NCBI GenBank assembly: GCA_947575935.1
Contig: CANPPM010000071.1
Location: 1-10,741, forward strand
DNA: 10,741 nt
Reading direction: 5' to 3'
Source of the DNA: an uncultured Butyricicoccus sp.
Lineage (GTDB): Bacteria; Bacillota; Clostridia; Oscillospirales; Butyricicoccaceae
This document shows, piece after piece, positions 1-6,085 of this stretch (position 1 is the stretch's first letter; each line of letters begins with the position of its first letter). A program made the position numbers and the translations under genes. The notes beneath the pieces are model-generated. The model did not search any database, had not been told where the DNA came from, and saw only the letters and a program-made list of their open reading frames with translations.

Positions 1-110
1 AGTATCTGCTTATGTTTATTGCTATACTTCAAGTGATTAGTACGATTATTATATTCTTGTTGCCTGAAGCAGGTATTCCGCCATTCATCCAATTTTCAGT
101 AAATACATGA
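1..110 (+). CDS. 3' end of a probable membrane protein gene (partial, unidentified)
   Basis: The frame starting at base 3 stays open to a TGA at 108-110 and encodes about 35 residues. They are a strongly hydrophobic run (YLLMFIAILQVISTIIIFLL) followed by a short polar tail (PEAGIPPFIQFSVNT). This looks like the last transmembrane helix and C-terminal tail of a multi-pass membrane protein whose start lies left of the window. The other two forward frames hit stops by base 39. Codons are A/T-ending (att, ata, tta, ttt), unlike the GC-rich genes downstream, so it may belong to a separately acquired locus. The fragment is too short to assign a family. A chance open frame in AT-rich DNA is a real alternative. 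Confidence 0.4.
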   Translation, partial: YLLMFIAILQVISTIIIFLLPEAGIPPFIQFSVNT

Positions 111-350
111 TATAGTATGATGATGAATAAAAAACGTATTTGACGAGATAACTTCCAATGTATCGAGCGGTTACATGTCTGTATAGGGCGACTGCCCGCT
201 TTAGATATTTTGAAAAATTATTTTCTCAAATGGTGTTGAGCAACACCAATCTGAAAAGGGACTTCCGTCCTTCCCTCTTGTCTTCGTCCCCAAACAGACC
301 GCCTATTCCGGCTTTGCCGGGGAAAAATTTGAAAAAATTTTACGAAGCGC
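111..350. other. AT-rich intergenic region without a convincing gene
   Basis: No gene with a ribosome binding site is visible. A 71-codon open frame (158-373) has no Shine-Dalgarno sequence, resembles no family I know, and runs into the rimP promoter. The stretch holds several small inverted repeats: GGGC/GCCC at 186-197, TGGTGTTG/CAACACCA at 231-248, GGAC/GTCC at 259-270, and CCGGC/GCCGG around a TTT loop at 308-320. None is followed by a T-run on the + strand, so none reads as a terminator for the upstream fragment. A TGA-TATAGT extended -10-like string at 108-116 has no good -35 partner. Confidence 0.5.
231..248. repeat. 8-bp perfect inverted repeat (dyad)
   Basis: TGGTGTTG and CAACACCA are separated by only AG. 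As RNA it could form a 7-bp stem with a GAGC loop. As DNA it resembles a dimeric regulator site. It lies about 100 bp upstream of the predicted rimP -35 box, too far for classical repression of that promoter. On the - strand it is followed by a short, interrupted T-rich stretch, so a weak - strand terminator is also possible. Function is unknown. Confidence 0.35.
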
Positions 351-379
351 TTGCAATATGGGAAATAACGTGATATACT
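351..379 (+). promoter_or_regulatory. Predicted vegetative sigma promoter of the rimP operon
   Basis: The -35 hexamer TTGCAA (351-356) and -10 hexamer TATACT (374-379) are exactly 17 bp apart. The -10 is preceded by TG at 371-372, giving the extended form TGnTATACT. This is the best promoter match seen upstream of rimP. It would start transcription near 385-388, giving an untranslated leader of about 83 nt that contains the hairpin at 410-431. It is probably the main promoter for all nine genes, because no later gap shows an equally good match. Confidence 0.75.
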
Positions 380-409
380 GTTTCTGTTAGTTTAGGATAG
401 TAAAGGTTC

Positions 410-431
410 AGGAGTGGGGCAACCCACTCTT
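410..431 (+). promoter_or_regulatory. rimP leader hairpin with GCAA tetraloop, possible attenuator
   Basis: GAGTGGG (412-418) pairs perfectly with CCCACTC (423-429) around a GCAA loop (419-422), a GNRA tetraloop. An outer G-U and A-U pair extend the stem to 9 bp. TTTCTTATT follows immediately, so the element has the outline of a weak intrinsic terminator between promoter and first gene. From memory, a GAGTGGG/CCCACTC stem occurs upstream of rimP in other Firmicutes, which would suggest a conserved regulatory site. I could not check this by alignment. The interrupted U-run would favour partial termination or a protein-binding role over full termination. Confidence 0.65.
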
Positions 432-468
432 TCTTATTGAGTGCCGGCTGCTGTTTGGGAGGTATTTC

Positions 469-933
469 ATGCAGGCAAAAGAATTAATCCGCCGCGTCGA
501 GGAAATGGCGCTGCCGCTGTGCGCGGCCAACGGCGTTTCCCTCTGGGATGTGGAATTTGAAAAAGAAGGCGGCATTCAGCTGCTGACGATCACCATTGAC
601 CGTGACGGCGGCGTTGATATCAGCCAATGCGAAGCCATTTCCCGTGCAATCGACCCTATGCTGGATGCTAGGGAATTCGATTCGCTGCCCTCCTACACGC
701 TGTGCGTCTCATCAGCAGGACTGGAACGCAGGCTGAAGAAGCCGGCGCACTTTGAGGCGTTTATCGGCAGCAAAGTCGAGGTGCGTTTCTACCGGCCGAT
801 TGACGGTGCAAAAGCCGTACAGGGGACGCTCGCCGGCTATGACGGCGGCTGCATCACGCTGGATCAGGGCGGCGTCCTCCGCATTTATGAACCCGGCGAC
901 GTCGCTGCCTGCCGGCTGGTCGCCGATATTTAA
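469..933 (+). CDS. rimP: Ribosome maturation factor RimP
   Basis: RimP binds the free 30S subunit and helps its late maturation. The 154-residue product has the usual length and two-domain layout. The N-terminal alpha/beta domain (about 1-85) carries LLTITIDRDGGVDISQCEAISR (38-59, shown in part) and VSSAGLERRLKK (80-91), the family's VSSPGLdRpL motif with Ala in place of Pro. The SH3-like C-terminal domain (about 90-154) begins at the GSKVEVRFYRPIDGAKAVQG segment. A GGGAGG ribosome site at 457-462 sits 6 nt before the ATG, supporting this start. It is the first gene of the operon, followed by an unusually long structured gap before nusA. The family assignment is secure. Confidence 0.96.
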   Translation: MQAKELIRRVEEMALPLCAANGVSLWDVEFEKEGGIQLLTITIDRDGGVDISQCEAISRAIDPMLDAREFDSLPSYTLCVSSAGLERRLKKPAHFEAFIGSKVEVRFYRPIDGAKAVQGTLAGYDGGCITLDQGGVLRIYEPGDVAACRLVADI

Positions 934-953
934 GAGGGCCGCGCATCCACGCA

Positions 954-983
954 AGCCCGCTGCCCACAGTCCGGGCTGGTTTT
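954..983 (+). terminator. Weak hairpin with TTTT tail after rimP
   Basis: AGCCCG (954-959) pairs with CGGGCT (972-977) around a 12-nt loop, and GGTTTT follows. The loop is large and the U-run short, so at most it would cause slight termination or protect the rimP 3' end. It opens the 268-nt rimP-nusA spacer. Confidence 0.3.
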
Positions 984-1017
984 ACGGCTTACCGCGCCGC
1001 TGTCCCCGGCAAACGGC

Positions 1018-1073
1018 ATACCTGGCAGTCCCTGCGGTATATGGAACCGGTCCCCGGATTTTTATCCGTTTTT
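1018..1073 (+). promoter_or_regulatory. Candidate attenuator ahead of nusA
   Basis: Three hairpins lie in tandem. ATACC-GCAG pairs with CTGC-GGTAT (1018-1040: 9 bp, TG bulge at 1023-1024, TCC loop). CCGG (1047-1050) pairs with CCGG (1054-1057). CGGAT (1055-1059) pairs with ATCCG (1064-1068) around TTTT and is followed by TTTTT (1069-1073). The last is a short-stem terminator shape. It shares bases 1055-1057 with the preceding stem, so the two exclude each other, as in attenuators. NusA itself affects intrinsic termination and is autoregulated in E. coli, so a feedback role is attractive but is inference. The terminator stem is only 5 bp, which limits confidence. Confidence 0.4.
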
Positions 1074-1083
1074 CCCGATAGCC

Positions 1084-1167
1084 TGTTTGAATATTGGCGG
1101 GATACCCAAGCGGCGGCCCCTTCTCCGGGCTGAGAAAACGCTCGCCCATTTGCCAATCCCCCAAACA
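1084..1167 (+). ncRNA. Candidate nested RNA structure immediately upstream of nusA
   Basis: Nested stems can be drawn: TGTTTG/CAAACA (1084-1089 with 1162-1167), ATTGGC/GCCAAT (1093-1098 with 1152-1157), AGCG/CGCT (1109-1112 with 1139-1142) and CGGCCC/GGGCTG (1114-1119 with 1127-1132, one G-U pair, 7-nt loop). A tiny GGG/CCC hairpin at 1099-1107 fits inside. The structure ends 15 nt before the nusA ribosome site. It matches no riboswitch I recognise. GC-rich DNA folds readily by chance, so this is only a candidate cis element. Confidence 0.3.
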
Positions 1168-1201
1168 CGCTCTACCGATATAAAGGAGTGATTCACAAAA
1201 A

Positions 1202-2452
1202 ATGGCCAGAAAAAAGAAGGCGGAAAAGGAAGCCCCCAAAAGCATCTGGGAGAATAAGGAATTTTTCCTTGCGCTCGACCAGCTGGAGCAGGAAAAGGGC
1301 ATCCCGGTCGACTACATGCTCGACCGCGTCGGTCAGGCTCTGATTACCGCCTATAAACGTGAAAACGACGGCATGACCGATAATATTTATGTGATCCCTA
1401 ACCGCGAGGAATCGACTATCCGCATGTTCGTGCGCAAAACCGTTGTCGATGATGTGTACGAGCCATATGAGGAACTGTCGGTTGAGGAGGCGCGCGAATA
1501 CAAGCCGGGCGCGATGCTGGGCGATATCATCGACATCGACGTCCCTACCCGCTACTTCAGCCGGATCGCCGCCCAGACTGCAAAGCAGGTCATTATACAG
1601 GGTATCCGCGAGGCCGAACGCGGTATGGTGCTTTCAGAATTTGAATCCAAGGAACATGAAATCTTGACCGCTCAGGTTTCGCGGATCGACCCCCGCTCGG
1701 GCAGCATCATCTTGGAGATGGTTTCCCAGGGCGAAAAAACCGAGGCCGTATTGACCCCCGGCGAACAGGTCGCCGGCGAACATTACGAAGAAGGCGGCCA
1801 CGTCAAGGTTTATGTCATCGAGGTCCGCAAGGGGACGCGCGGCGCACAGGTCATGATCTCGCGCACCCACCCTGGGTTGGTCAAGCGTCTGTTCGAGCTT
1901 GAGGTTCCGGAAATCCACGACGGTGTGGTCGAAGTAAAATCCATCGCGCGCGAGGCCGGCAACCGTACCAAAATCGCGGTTGCTGCCAACGACGAAAACG
2001 TCGATCCCATCGGCGCTTGCGTCGGCACGCGCGGCGCGCGCGTCGGCAATATCGTCGAAGAACTCGGCGGGGAAAAGATTGATATTATCAAGTGGTCTGA
2101 GGACACCGCAGCCTTTGTATCGGCTGCGCTTGCCCCGGCGGATGTCATCTCGGCAACGCTACAGCCCGACGGCAAAAGCTGCCGTGTGATCGTCCCCGAC
2201 GACCAGCTCAGCCTTGCCATCGGCAAGGAGGGACAAAACGCCCGCCTTGCTGCGAAACTGACCGGCTGCAAAATTGATATCGCGCCCGCTTCGCAGGCAG
2301 AGCGCGAGCCAGCCCCCGAACCGCTTGCAGCCCCCGCAGAGGAGGAGGGCTTTGAAAATGCCGATCCGCTCCCCGCGGCGCACGACCTATCCGACACTGC
2401 GCCCGTACTGGATCCAGTGTCCGCGCCGGACACGGAGCCGACAGCAGAATAA
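1202..2452 (+). CDS. nusA: Transcription termination/antitermination factor NusA
   Basis: NusA rides on RNA polymerase, promotes pausing and hairpin termination, and joins antitermination complexes on rRNA operons. The 416 residues show, in order, the polymerase-binding N-terminal domain (about 18-145, with FFLALDQLEQEKGI and LITAYKREN), an S1 domain (about 150-222), KH1 with GACVGTRGARVGNIVEELGG (271-290) and GEKIDIIKW, and KH2 with AIGKEGQNARLAAKLTGCKI (339-358). There is no C-terminal acidic repeat domain of the proteobacterial type. An acidic, Pro/Ala-rich tail (about 362-416) takes its place. The first 15 or so residues (ARKKKAEKEAPKS) are a Lys-rich addition to the usual start. The ribosome site AAAGGAG (1182-1188) lies 13 nt from the ATG, longer than the ideal, but no better start exists. 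Confidence 0.97.
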   Translation: MARKKKAEKEAPKSIWENKEFFLALDQLEQEKGIPVDYMLDRVGQALITAYKRENDGMTDNIYVIPNREESTIRMFVRKTVVDDVYEPYEELSVEEAREYKPGAMLGDIIDIDVPTRYFSRIAAQTAKQVIIQGIREAERGMVLSEFESKEHEILTAQVSRIDPRSGSIILEMVSQGEKTEAVLTPGEQVAGEHYEEGGHVKVYVIEVRKGTRGAQVMISRTHPGLVKRLFELEVPEIHDGVVEVKSIAREAGNRTKIAVAANDENVDPIGACVGTRGARVGNIVEELGGEKIDIIKWSEDTAAFVSAALAPADVISATLQPDGKSCRVIVPDDQLSLAIGKEGQNARLAAKLTGCKIDIAPASQAEREPAPEPLAAPAEEEGFENADPLPAAHDLSDTAPVLDPVSAPDTEPTAE

Positions 2453-2463
2453 GGGGGAGGAAC

Positions 2464-2748
2464 ATGCAGAAGCAGCGCAAAATCCCGATGCGGCAATGTT
2501 TGGGCTGCCGCACGATGTTCCCCAAGCGGGAACTGATCCGTGTTGTGCGAGCGCCCGAGGGCGGCGGTATCTCGTTGGATTTTAAGGGAAAGGCCCCCGG
2601 ACGCGGCGCGTATTTGTGCGGCCAGCCCGAGTGCCTGAAAAAGGCGCGCAAGGCAAAGGCGCTTGAACGGGCCTTTGGCTGCGCCGTACCGCCCGAAGTC
2701 TATGACGCGCTGGAGGAGCAGCTGAAGGAGGCATCGAATGGAGGATAA
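2464..2748 (+). CDS. rnpM: RNase P modulator RnpM (YlxR family, DUF448)
   Basis: This small RNA-binding protein of the YlxR family is 94 residues, the normal length. Diagnostic features are the start RKIPMRQCLGCRTMFPKREL (5-24), IRVVRAPEGG, and GRGAYLCGQPECLKKA (47-62). It has a Cys-x2-Cys pair (C12, C15) and a second pair (C52, C57). The B. subtilis member is reported to bind RNase P RNA and lower its activity, hence the name RnpM; carrying that over here is by homology. The start follows GGGGGAGG (2453-2460), which abuts the nusA stop, so translation is probably coupled. Its 3' end overlaps rplGA by 11 nt. Confidence 0.93.
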   Translation: MQKQRKIPMRQCLGCRTMFPKRELIRVVRAPEGGGISLDFKGKAPGRGAYLCGQPECLKKARKAKALERAFGCAVPPEVYDALEEQLKEASNGG

Positions 2749-3364
2749 CGGTATCTGCAGGCTGCTCGGACTGGCCAAGCGGGCAGGCAAATTGGCAGCC
2801 GGCGACGAACCGGTCCGCGAATTTGCCCGGGCCGGTGTGGTCCGGGTGGTATTCCTGACATCCGACGCAGGGGCGGCGATCTCACGGCAAGCGGCTTTTG
2901 TCGCGTCCCGTGCAGACGTTCCGCTGCTGACACTGCCGGTAACGACGGAACAGCTTGGCGGTGCGCTCGGCCGCCGAACCTGCGCATTATGTGCGCTGAG
3001 TGACAGCGGCTTTGCGGCAAAGGCCGCAGAAAGGCTGGCGAGCGGCGATCCGGCGTTCCAGCCGGCGGCGGCACAGCTGGCGGCCAGCCATGCGCGGTTC
3101 CAATCGCGGCGCGGCACAAAAAAGCACCGGACGGCGCAGCCCGCCGCCAACGCTTCGCGAGGCCCATCAGAGGCCGGCAGCGCCGGGCAGACTCCGGCAC
3201 GCCGGAAAACCGGTATCCCCGGCCGCCCGCCAGTTGCAGTGCAGGCCGGCAAATCTGCCAGTCGGCGGCCCAGCCGTCAAAACCGTCCGGCGGCCCGCAG
3301 CGCGGCCAGCCAGCCCCGTCCGTCCAGGCATCGCAGCCGCGTCAGACGTGGGGCAGACAAATAA
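2738..3364 (+). CDS. rplGA: L7Ae-family K-turn RNA-binding protein (YlxQ) with long basic C-terminal extension
   Basis: Residues 1 to about 103 form a complete L7Ae/L30e-type domain with the hallmark LGLAKRAGKLAAGDEPV (10-26), a VRVVFLTSDA strand (35-44), VPLLTLPVT (61-69) and a closing SDSGFAAKAAERL (88-100). Relatives such as B. subtilis YlxQ are about 100 residues and bind kink-turn RNA. This protein is 208. The extra 105 or so residues are rich in Ala, Arg, Lys, Pro, Ser and Gln, nearly free of large hydrophobics, and strongly basic (for example SRRGTKKH, ASRRPSRQNRP, PRPSRHRSRVRRG), so probably disordered and RNA-binding. AAGGAGG (2725-2731) inside rnpM, 6 nt before the ATG, fixes the start. 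The frame stays open to 3362-3364 with no sign of a sequencing frameshift. Confidence 0.85.
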   Translation: MEDNGICRLLGLAKRAGKLAAGDEPVREFARAGVVRVVFLTSDAGAAISRQAAFVASRADVPLLTLPVTTEQLGGALGRRTCALCALSDSGFAAKAAERLASGDPAFQPAAAQLAASHARFQSRRGTKKHRTAQPAANASRGPSEAGSAGQTPARRKTGIPGRPPVAVQAGKSASRRPSRQNRPAARSAASQPRPSRHRSRVRRGADK

Positions 3365-3381
3365 GTATGCCGCAAAGACAA

Positions 3382-3426
3382 TAACCAGCCTTTGGCTGAT
3401 TACAAAATGGGGGCGCTACCCGCCCC
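3382..3426 (+). promoter_or_regulatory. Two hairpins in the rplGA-infB gap
   Basis: CAGCC (3386-3390) pairs with GGCTG (3394-3398) around TTT. Past one mismatch, TAA/TTA (3382-3384 with 3400-3402) extends it. Next, GGGGCG (3410-3415) pairs with CGCCCC (3421-3426) around CTACC. Neither is followed by a U-run, so they are not intrinsic terminators. They end 29 nt before the infB ribosome site and could affect message processing or stability. Confidence 0.35.
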
Positions 3427-3469
3427 TGTCAATAGAACATCCCAGTATAAATTACGGAGGTGAGCGCCA

Positions 3470-5920
3470 ATGGCGATAGACAACAAATACCGGGTACACG
3501 AAGTTGCAAAAGACTTCGGCCGGAGCACGAAAGAGATCACCGATATCCTGACTCAATATACAAAAACACCCAAAAACCATATGCAGGTTTTGGATGACCT
3601 CGATCTTTCCGTGATCTTCGAGGTACTGACGCAAAATAACCAGGTGGCCGGGATCGAAGATGTCCTGCGCGCCCAACAGGAACAGCGTGAGAAGCAGCTG
3701 GCGGCAGCGCGTGAGAAAGCAGTCAAGCAGCAGCAGGCAGCCGCCCGCCCACAGAAAACCGATTCTCCTCGCAGCGACACACAGAAGGGAGAACGCGCCG
3801 GGCGCGGCGGGCAGAAGCAGCCCCGGCAGCAGTCCGGCAAGCAGCAGCCGGCCCAGCAGTCCGGCAAGCAGCAGCCGGCCCAGCAGCCGGCTGCAAAGCA
3901 AGAGACTGAGGCGCCCCGTCCCAGCAAGGTGAAACAGGTGCACCGCATCGATACACGCGGCAGCGGCGACGTCAATCTCGCCAAATACGATGAGCGCATC
4001 GACTCTCTGGTCCCCGACAAGGCCAACAAGATGGGCGCGGGCAAGCAGAAGCTGACCAAGCGCAGCGAACAGCGCGGCAAACAGCAGGTTTCGAGCAAAC
4101 GCCGGGCCGAGGAGCAGGAAAAGATGCGCCGCCTGCAGCGTCAGCAGCAGATGGCAGCCGCCAAGAAGGTGCAGCTCAAGGTTATGATCCCGGATGAGAT
4201 CAATGTCGGCGAACTGGCTCAGCGGCTCAAGCGCACGGCGGCCGACGTCATCAAAGAGCTGATGAAGCTGGGGGTCATGGCCTCCATTTCGGAAAGCGTG
4301 GATTTTGACACAGCATCGCTGGTAGCCGAGGAAATGGGCGCAAAGGTCGAAAAAGAAGTGCATGTCACCATTGAAGAGCGTCTGTTTGACGAATCAGAGG
4401 ACCGGGAAGACGATCTGGCGCCGCGCGACCCAGTCGTAGTGGTCATGGGGCATGTCGACCATGGAAAGACCTCGCTGCTGGACGCGATCCGCAAGACAAA
4501 GGTCACCGAGGGCGAGGCCGGCGGCATTACCCAGCACATCGGCGCGTACCGTGTGCAGGTGGGTGACAAGCCCATCACGTTCCTGGATACGCCGGGTCAT
4601 GCGGCCTTTACCTCCATGCGTGCACGCGGCGCGCAGGTAACCGATATTGCGATCCTGGTCGTGGCGGCCGACGACGGCATCATGCCGCAGACCATTGAGG
4701 CAATCAACCACGCCAAGGCCGCAAATGTGCCGATTATTGTGGCAGTAAATAAGATCGATAAACAAGGCGCAAACCCGGACCGCATCCTGCAGCAGCTGAC
4801 CGAGTACGAGCTGGTACCCGAAGAGTGGGGCGGCGATACGGTGGTCTGTCAAATTTCGGCCAAGTTTGGTCAGGGCATTGAGAATCTGCTGGAAATGGTG
4901 CTGTTGACCGCCGAGGTGCAGGAGCTGCGCGCCAATCCCAACCGGCAGGCCAAGGGCACCGTCATCGAGGCGAAACTTGATAAGGGACGCGGGCCGGTGG
5001 CGACCGTCCTGATTCAAAACGGTACGCTGCATGCGGGCGACGTCCTGATTGCAGGCACGGCGGTTGGCCGTGTCCGCGCGATGACCAACGACGACGGCAG
5101 GAAGATCCAATCAGCGGGTCCGTCGGTACCGGTGGAAATCATCGGCCTTGCGGAAGTCCCGGGCGCAGGCGACATCTTCTATGCGGTCGACGACGAGCGC
5201 ATGGCGCGCGCACTGGTTGAACAGCGCAAGGAAAAGGAGAAGGAAGAGCGCAACAAGCGTTTCCACAAGGTGACGCTTGATAATTTGTTTGACTCCATCC
5301 AGGAAGGGCAGATCAAGGAGCTGAACATTATTGTAAAGGCCGACGTACAGGGCTCTGTCGAGGCGGTCCGTTCCTCCTTGGAGAAATTAACCTGCGACGA
5401 GGTTCGCGTCCGTGTCATCCATGGCGCGGTGGGCGCAATCAGTGAATCCGATGTAATGCTTGCAAGCGCGTCTCATGCAATCATTGTAGGCTTTAACGTT
5501 CGGCCAGAACGCGCAGCAGCCGAGTCGGCCCAGATCCAGGGGGTTGACATGCGTATGTACCGGATCATCTACGACTGCATTGAAGAAATGGAGCAGGCGA
5601 TGAAGGGCATGCTGGCGCCCAAGTTCAAAGAGGCGGTCCTTGGCCATGCCGAGGTTCGTACGACCTTCCGGGTATCAGGCGTCGGTACGATTGCGGGCTG
5701 CTACGTGCAGGATGGAAAAATTCAACGGGCGGCCCAGCTGCGCGTCCTGCGTGATAATGTCGTGATCCATGAGGGGGTATTGGCTTCGCTCAAGCGTTTC
5801 AAGGATGATGTCAAGGAAGTCGCTGCCGGCTACGAATGCGGCTGCGGCGTGGAAAACTTTAACGACATCAAGGACGGCGACGTTTTCGAGGCTTTCATGA
5901 TGGAAGAAATCAAGCAGTAA
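3470..5920 (+). CDS. infB: Translation initiation factor IF-2
   Basis: IF2 is the GTPase that places initiator tRNA on the 30S subunit and promotes 50S joining. The 816-residue protein has an N-terminal IF2_N-like segment (YRVHEVAKDFGRSTKEI, 7-23), a basic Gln-rich linker (about 65-230), and a second IF2_N domain (about 235-295, QLKVMIPDEINVGELAQRLK). The G domain follows, with GHVDHGKT (327-334, P-loop), GGITQHIGAY (351-360, switch I), DTPGH (373-377), NKID (427-430) and SAK (463-465). Domain II is at about 495-575, followed by a charged helix (575-600), domain III from VKADVQGSVEA (622) and domain IV with GYECGCGVENFNDIKDGD (787-804). All GTPase motifs are intact. The ribosome site GGAGGTGA (3456-3463) is 6 nt before ATG. 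The linker contains a perfect 27-bp duplication. Confidence 0.98.
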   Translation: MAIDNKYRVHEVAKDFGRSTKEITDILTQYTKTPKNHMQVLDDLDLSVIFEVLTQNNQVAGIEDVLRAQQEQREKQLAAAREKAVKQQQAAARPQKTDSPRSDTQKGERAGRGGQKQPRQQSGKQQPAQQSGKQQPAQQPAAKQETEAPRPSKVKQVHRIDTRGSGDVNLAKYDERIDSLVPDKANKMGAGKQKLTKRSEQRGKQQVSSKRRAEEQEKMRRLQRQQQMAAAKKVQLKVMIPDEINVGELAQRLKRTAADVIKELMKLGVMASISESVDFDTASLVAEEMGAKVEKEVHVTIEERLFDESEDREDDLAPRDPVVVVMGHVDHGKTSLLDAIRKTKVTEGEAGGITQHIGAYRVQVGDKPITFLDTPGHAAFTSMRARGAQVTDIAILVVAADDGIMPQTIEAINHAKAANVPIIVAVNKIDKQGANPDRILQQLTEYELVPEEWGGDTVVCQISAKFGQGIENLLEMVLLTAEVQELRANPNRQAKGTVIEAKLDKGRGPVATVLIQNGTLHAGDVLIAGTAVGRVRAMTNDDGRKIQSAGPSVPVEIIGLAEVPGAGDIFYAVDDERMARALVEQRKEKEKEERNKRFHKVTLDNLFDSIQEGQIKELNIIVKADVQGSVEAVRSSLEKLTCDEVRVRVIHGAVGAISESDVMLASASHAIIVGFNVRPERAAAESAQIQGVDMRMYRIIYDCIEEMEQAMKGMLAPKFKEAVLGHAEVRTTFRVSGVGTIAGCYVQDGKIQRAAQLRVLRDNVVIHEGVLASLKRFKDDVKEVAAGYECGCGVENFNDIKDGDVFEAFMMEEIKQ
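3827..3880 (+). repeat. Perfect 27-bp tandem duplication inside infB
   Basis: Copies at 3827-3853 and 3854-3880 are identical and each encodes QQSGKQQPA. A truncated third unit (QQPA) follows from 3881. The unit is a multiple of three, so copy-number change keeps the frame. It lies in the disordered linker of IF2, where length varies freely between species, so it is likely a slippage-prone site without catalytic effect. Confidence 0.9.
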
Positions 5921-5995
5921 CCCCTCAACCAGCGCCAAAGAGCCTTTCTCTCTGGACGCTCCGGCGGGACAAAGGCTGCAAAATAGTTTCGTTTC

Positions 5996-6062
5996 CTGCA
6001 GTCACCGGCGGAAAACCTCTGGCAAAACGGCGCCAGCGGTTTTCCGCCGGATGTTTCTGCAG
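5996..6062 (+). repeat. Long palindromic hairpin (18-bp core stem) between infB and rbfA
   Basis: CCGGCGGAAAACC (6005-6017) is the exact reverse complement of GGTTTTCCGCCGG (6038-6050). Past one T/C mismatch the stem continues as CTGGC/GCCAG (6019-6023 with 6032-6036) around an 8-nt loop, 18 bp in all. Outside it, CTGCAG at 5996-6001 and 6057-6062 can pair through a 3/6-nt internal loop. No U-run follows, so it is not an intrinsic terminator. It could be an RNase III-type processing site, a stability hairpin, or an interspersed palindromic repeat present elsewhere in the genome. Confidence 0.8.
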
Positions 6063-6085
6063 TATGAACACGTGTTTGAGGGCAT

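Noticed and set aside
158..373. 71-codon + strand open frame before rimP
   Set aside because: No Shine-Dalgarno sequence, overlaps the predicted promoter, and no recognisable protein features.
1810..3252. 480-codon open frame on the - strand opposite nusA, rnpM and rplGA
   Set aside because: It lies antisense to three well-supported genes, has no family-like sequence, and is the kind of long shadow frame expected in GC-rich coding DNA.
3427..3451. TGTCAA ... TATAAA promoter-like pair before infB
   Set aside because: The spacing is only 13 bp, and the implied start would fall at the infB ribosome binding site.
3452..4363. 303-codon open frame on the - strand opposite infB
   Set aside because: Leu-rich low-complexity product is simply the antisense of the Gln/Lys-rich IF2 linker. 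No ribosome site.
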